From DASZZV01 sp035544835 (GTDB lineage: Bacteria; Acidobacteriota; Thermoanaerobaculia; Gp7-AA8): a DNA stretch of 14,737 nt. Below the pieces are notes generated by a model that worked only from the letters and a program-made list of their open reading frames with translations, had not been told where the DNA came from and ran no database searches. Made by a program: the position numbers and the translations under genes. Location: the NCBI GenBank assembly GCA_035544835.1, contig DASZZV010000386.1, positions 1 through 14,737 of the forward strand. Reading direction: 5' to 3'. Below, piece after piece: positions 12,040-14,737 of this stretch (the stretch's first letter is position 1; the number at the start of each line of letters is the position of its first letter).

Positions 12040-12161
12040 TTGTGTGGCACAGGCACTCTTGCCTGTGTCTCGGCCGTCGAGGCCGAGCTCCCTGCGAATC
12101 GTCACGGAAACGCCGCGGCTCGACGCCGCGGCACACAGGCAAGAGTGCCTGTGCCACACAA
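12040..12161. repeat. Perfect 29-bp inverted repeat of REP-like hairpins, cruciform-capable
   Basis: Arms 12040-12068 and 12133-12161 are exact reverse complements. Each arm alone folds into CACAGGCA-CTCT-TGCCTGTG (12048-12067) or its complement (12134-12153). The 64-nt centre adds a perfect 7-bp hairpin CTCGGCC/GGCCGAG (12069-12087) and two copies of GCCGCGGC (12112-12119, 12125-12132). It fills the space between the RHH-like gene and the M64 peptidase end. It has no coding features. Confidence 0.9.
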
Positions 12162-12173
12162 AAAGCATCGCTC

Positions 12174-13619
12174 CTACTTCCGGCTGTACTGATCGATGAT
12201 TCGCTCGATTGCTCTCGCGCAGACCCGGCAGAAGCCGACTTTGTCGCGGGAGAACATGATGCAGTCGGCCTCGGGCCGGTAGAGCCCCTTCGCTTCGTAC
12301 AGCGCTCCCTCAAAGGCTCCCACTCTGCCGGAGTACTTCATCGACGCCAGATAGGTCGTCTCCCACGCTTCCTGCTCGCGGAAGAGCCTGTCCATTTCCG
12401 TCTCGGGGGCGCCGCTGGCGCGGATCCTGGCTCGCTCCGCCTGGAACTCACGCTCTTTCTTCTCGAATGGCTCGCGATCCCAGGGGGTTGGCAGTGGCGT
12501 TCCGGAATCGACGAGGTCGCGCCATTTCAGCAGGGCCGGGTCGAGCAGTGCAGTGATGTTCGGTTCCCAGGGCTCGGGATGTTGATCGCTACCCGTGGCG
12601 TAGGCAACCGGCGAAGTGTAGTACTCGTCGCCGAGAGCGGCGAAGTGATGGCCGAACTCGTGAACGAAGACATACTCGGAGAAAGCGGAATCAACCGAGG
12701 CTGTGGCTTCGAAGTTGTAGATTCCGCCGCCGCCGTACTGTTTCTCGTTCACCAGGACCTCGAGAAACTCATATGGGGCAGATGCTGCCGCGTCGCGTAG
12801 CGCGCGGTTATCGAAGGTGAGGAGGTATCGCTCGGAGTCGAAAATGTTGTACTCGGCGGAAAGGGGCGTGCGGTGGAAATTCGAAGTTCTCGGGCGATTG
12901 ACGCCGCTCTCCATGTCGGGGATGTCGATGCCCCACACATTGAAGTCTTTCTTCCGTCTCTTGAATGGTTCGGTCGAGAACAGTGTATTCACGAGGCGTC
13001 GCGCATCCGCGTGAAATTTCGGCAGCTCTGCCTCGGTGTAGCCCTCGCTGAGCACGGCGATATCGACCTTGTCGGCCGGCGCGCCGCTCTCCATGATGGT
13101 CCACACCTTCGCCGGGCGGGCCAAACCTCGGTTCACGAAGCGTGAGGTCGGATCGATCACCGTCGACCAGATCTCGTGAAAACTGTTCTGACGATCACGC
13201 CGCTTCAGGACGATCTGCACGGAGTTGCGGGGCCAGGGGAATCGAAGCGATTCATGAAAAGTACGGGCAACAGATTTTGCTTCGTCGGTCGTTTCCCATT
13301 CGCCGTAAATTGAGGCGAAGCCGCGCGAGTAGATCACCTGATTGGTGACGCGATCGATGACTTCGAAGAGATACGTACCGAGGTTCGTATCATCGACCAG
13401 TCGTGTGCGGCTGCCTGGCCAGGCGCCGTCATTTACGACACGGTCGAGCGCTACGATCTCGTGCTGATGCGGATCGCCCGTGTGAAAGTAATCAACCCGC
13501 ATGGTCTGGCCGGTGAACAGCCTGTCGAACGTCACAGAGGTCGCAGCGAGCACTGTCGAGGCGTCAGCGAGAGCAAGGATGAAGAGGGTCAGCAGGAGAT
13601 GCGCGGGAAGTCTTCTCAT
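12174..13619 (-). CDS. Secreted M64-family zinc metallopeptidase
   Basis: 481 residues with a signal peptide (MRRLPAHLLLTLFILALADA). An M64 N-terminal-like beta domain follows (about 28-140, containing GTYLFEVIDR and YSRGFASIYGEW), then the peptidase domain. The zinc site is HEFGHHFAALGDEY (320-333): H320, E321, H324 and D331, the spacing typical of M64 (HEFGH...DEY), with Ala-Ala replacing the usual glycines. A C-terminal cysteine cluster (CIMF...FCRVC) is also family-like. M64 includes IgA-cleaving peptidases, but environmental members probably act on other proteins. The ATG at 13619 is chosen because it starts the signal peptide; the open frame to 14210 overlaps the divergent gene. TACTAAAAT, about 10 nt upstream, may be the -10. 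Confidence 0.9.
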   Translation of the reverse strand: MRRLPAHLLLTLFILALADASTVLAATSVTFDRLFTGQTMRVDYFHTGDPHQHEIVALDRVVNDGAWPGSRTRLVDDTNLGTYLFEVIDRVTNQVIYSRGFASIYGEWETTDEAKSVARTFHESLRFPWPRNSVQIVLKRRDRQNSFHEIWSTVIDPTSRFVNRGLARPAKVWTIMESGAPADKVDIAVLSEGYTEAELPKFHADARRLVNTLFSTEPFKRRKKDFNVWGIDIPDMESGVNRPRTSNFHRTPLSAEYNIFDSERYLLTFDNRALRDAAASAPYEFLEVLVNEKQYGGGGIYNFEATASVDSAFSEYVFVHEFGHHFAALGDEYYTSPVAYATGSDQHPEPWEPNITALLDPALLKWRDLVDSGTPLPTPWDREPFEKKEREFQAERARIRASGAPETEMDRLFREQEAWETTYLASMKYSGRVGAFEGALYEAKGLYRPEADCIMFSRDKVGFCRVCARAIERIIDQYSRK

Positions 13620-13682
13620 GGGTCCGATTTTAGTACGACCGCAGAGACTGAATTTGAAATTGAAGCGACGCCCGTTTGCCGC

Positions 13683-13696
13683 CGAACTAAAGTTCG
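13683..13696. promoter_or_regulatory. Inverted repeat in the divergent M64/VWFA-type promoter region
   Basis: CGAACT-AA-AGTTCG is a perfect 14-bp dyad, extended by partial CCG/CGG on both sides. It sits in the 123-bp gap between the two divergent secreted-protein genes and could be a shared operator. GAAGGAG (13724-13730) is the likely ribosome-binding site of the rightward gene. Confidence 0.4.
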
Positions 13697-13742
13697 TCGG
13701 TTCGTTACAGTCGACCAGGCGTTGAAGGAGTAGCTTAGAACC

Positions 13743-14737
13743 GTGCGATTCTTCATCGCTGCGATTCTTGCCGGCCTGACGGTGGTCCCGCTCGGCGCTC
13801 AAACCAGCGAGAGCATCGTCGTCGAGCGGATCATCATCGATGCCTACGTTGTTGATCTGGTAGGGAATCCGATTCCTGCCTTGACGCCAGCCGACTTCCG
13901 GCTGCGCATCGATGGGAAGCCTGCCGAAATCGAGGCAGTCGACTGGGTCGGAACCACGATGATGACCGGAGACTCCTCCTCGAACGCCGAGATGATCCCC
14001 CCACCAATTCCCGCTGCAGAGCCGCGGGAGTCCGTTACTGCCGGACCCGAAAAGCCCGAGGGAAGGCTGATCGTTCTTTTCTTTCAAACCGATTTCGGAC
14101 GCGCCAATCAGAGGATTGTCGGGCAGATGGCGATGATCCACTACTCGCAGGGCTTCCTCGAGACCGTCCGACCCGAGGACCACGTGGCGGTGCTGCAGTT
14201 CGACTCGCATCTGAAGTTGCTGCAGGACTTCACGGATGACATGGATGCGGTTCGAATCGCCATCCGTAAGAGTCTCTTCATCGACAACGACACGCTTTGG
14301 ATGGACGGCGGTCAGCCTCCCATCGGAATCTCCGAGGAGGCGGCCCGCAAGGCCACGAGACCGGAGCAGGCCCTGGCGCTGATCGGGAACGGCCTCCGCG
14401 ATTTTCCCGGCGCCAAAAGTCTGATCTTCTTCGGTTGGGGCGTTGGGTACATGACTCGCGGAGGTGTCTTGATGGACCGGAGCTACCCGCAGGCCGTGGC
14501 GGCGCTCGCGGAATCGCGAACGGCCGTGTTCGCACTGGACATGGGCGGCGAGTCACACACGCTGGCGCTGGGGCTCAGCAAGGTCGCTACGGATACCGGT
14601 GGCTGGTACCAATCGACGTACTACTTCCCGAAGTTCGCCATCGAGAAGCTGGAGCGGACCATCAGCGGCCACTACGAGATCATCATCTCCCGGCAGGCCT
14701 CAGGGGCGGGCGTCCATGAGATCAGTCTCGAACTCCG
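13743..14737 (+). CDS. VWFA-related Acidobacterial domain protein, secreted (partial, 3' end outside window)
   Basis: 331 codons are visible from a GTG at 13743 to the window edge without a stop. The signal peptide is VRFFIAAILAGLTVVPLGAQ. The opening of the mature part (VERIIIDAYVVDLVGNPIPA, LTPADFRLRIDGKPAEIEAV) is the characteristic beginning of the VWFA-related Acidobacterial family: a strand, 'V.D..G.PI..L...DF.L..DGK'. A Pro-rich linker (about 80-105) precedes a VWA-like Rossmann region (RLIVLFFQTDFGRANQ, 108-123; VRPEDHVAVLQFD, 142-154; AKSLIFFGWG). The first VWA strand lacks the DxSxS metal-site motif, so metal-dependent ligand binding is doubtful. GAAGGAG lies 12 nt before the GTG, a rather long spacing. 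Probable extracellular or cell-surface role; function unknown. Confidence 0.85.
   Translation, partial: MRFFIAAILAGLTVVPLGAQTSESIVVERIIIDAYVVDLVGNPIPALTPADFRLRIDGKPAEIEAVDWVGTTMMTGDSSSNAEMIPPPIPAAEPRESVTAGPEKPEGRLIVLFFQTDFGRANQRIVGQMAMIHYSQGFLETVRPEDHVAVLQFDSHLKLLQDFTDDMDAVRIAIRKSLFIDNDTLWMDGGQPPIGISEEAARKATRPEQALALIGNGLRDFPGAKSLIFFGWGVGYMTRGGVLMDRSYPQAVAALAESRTAVFALDMGGESHTLALGLSKVATDTGGWYQSTYYFPKFAIEKLERTISGHYEIIISRQASGAGVHEISLEL

Noticed and set aside
12042..12800. 252-codon plus-strand frame opposite the M64 peptidase
   Set aside because: It begins inside an inverted repeat, has no ribosome-binding site, and runs antisense through the conserved zinc site.
13620..14210. N-terminal extension of the M64 peptidase frame by 197 codons
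   Set aside because: The signal peptide starts at 13619, and the extension lies antisense to the VWFA-related gene, which has its own signal peptide and family motifs.

Overview
The window is GC-rich chromosomal DNA, most likely from an Acidobacteriota bacterium. I lean towards a Thermoanaerobaculia-like lineage, but that is inference. The main marker is a secreted protein at the right edge of the type known as 'VWFA-related Acidobacterial domain'. Supporting markers are an M64 zinc peptidase, a short ribbon-helix-helix-like protein of a kind I associate with Acidobacteria, a BlaI/M56 pair, and intergenic spaces filled with palindromic repeats. No rRNA, tRNA, CRISPR, phage or insertion sequence was seen.

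Layout, left to right. (1) 1-78 is the tail of a membrane-protein gene, followed by a probable terminator. (2) 228-2363 is a PAS-PAS-GGDEF-EAL c-di-GMP phosphodiesterase. (3) 2364-2823 has no gene and holds two large inverted-repeat elements. (4) 2824-3466 holds a BlaI-type repressor with a recognisable promoter and operators, then only the first ~40 codons of its M56 sensor-protease partner. (5) 3406-5758 is the ribosomal operon rpsF-rpsR-DUF2232-rplI. It has its own promoter and a leader that can fold into a candidate S6:S18-binding autoregulatory structure. A coiled-coil methyltransferase gene (5774-6943) follows 15 nt after rplI. (6) 6944-8060 holds a secreted PQQ-repeat-like protein between two inverted-repeat elements. 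(7) 8061-10653 holds a tandem-PilZ c-di-GMP receptor, a divergent secreted protein of unknown function, and a convergent uracil-DNA glycosylase-like gene. (8) 10732-11580 is phosphatidylserine decarboxylase (psd). (9) 11688-12173 is a ribbon-helix-helix-like protein, possibly leaderless, followed by another perfect inverted repeat. (10) 12174-14737 is a divergent pair of secreted proteins: an M64 metallopeptidase and the truncated VWFA-related protein.

Functionally this is a mosaic of housekeeping genes (translation, phospholipid synthesis, base-excision repair) and signalling or secreted proteins. Two c-di-GMP proteins are present, one that degrades the messenger and one that senses it, but they are not linked in an operon. 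I found no clear new multi-gene system. The most unusual content is non-coding. Several unrelated families of palindromic repeats occupy the intergenic spaces. Two of the families share a small hairpin core (GGCA, pyrimidine loop, TGCC). In one element the two arms differ by a compensatory base-pair change, which points to selection for, or copying of, the small hairpin. The second point of interest is the orphaned BlaI repressor, whose sensor gene is cut short just before the ribosomal-protein promoter.
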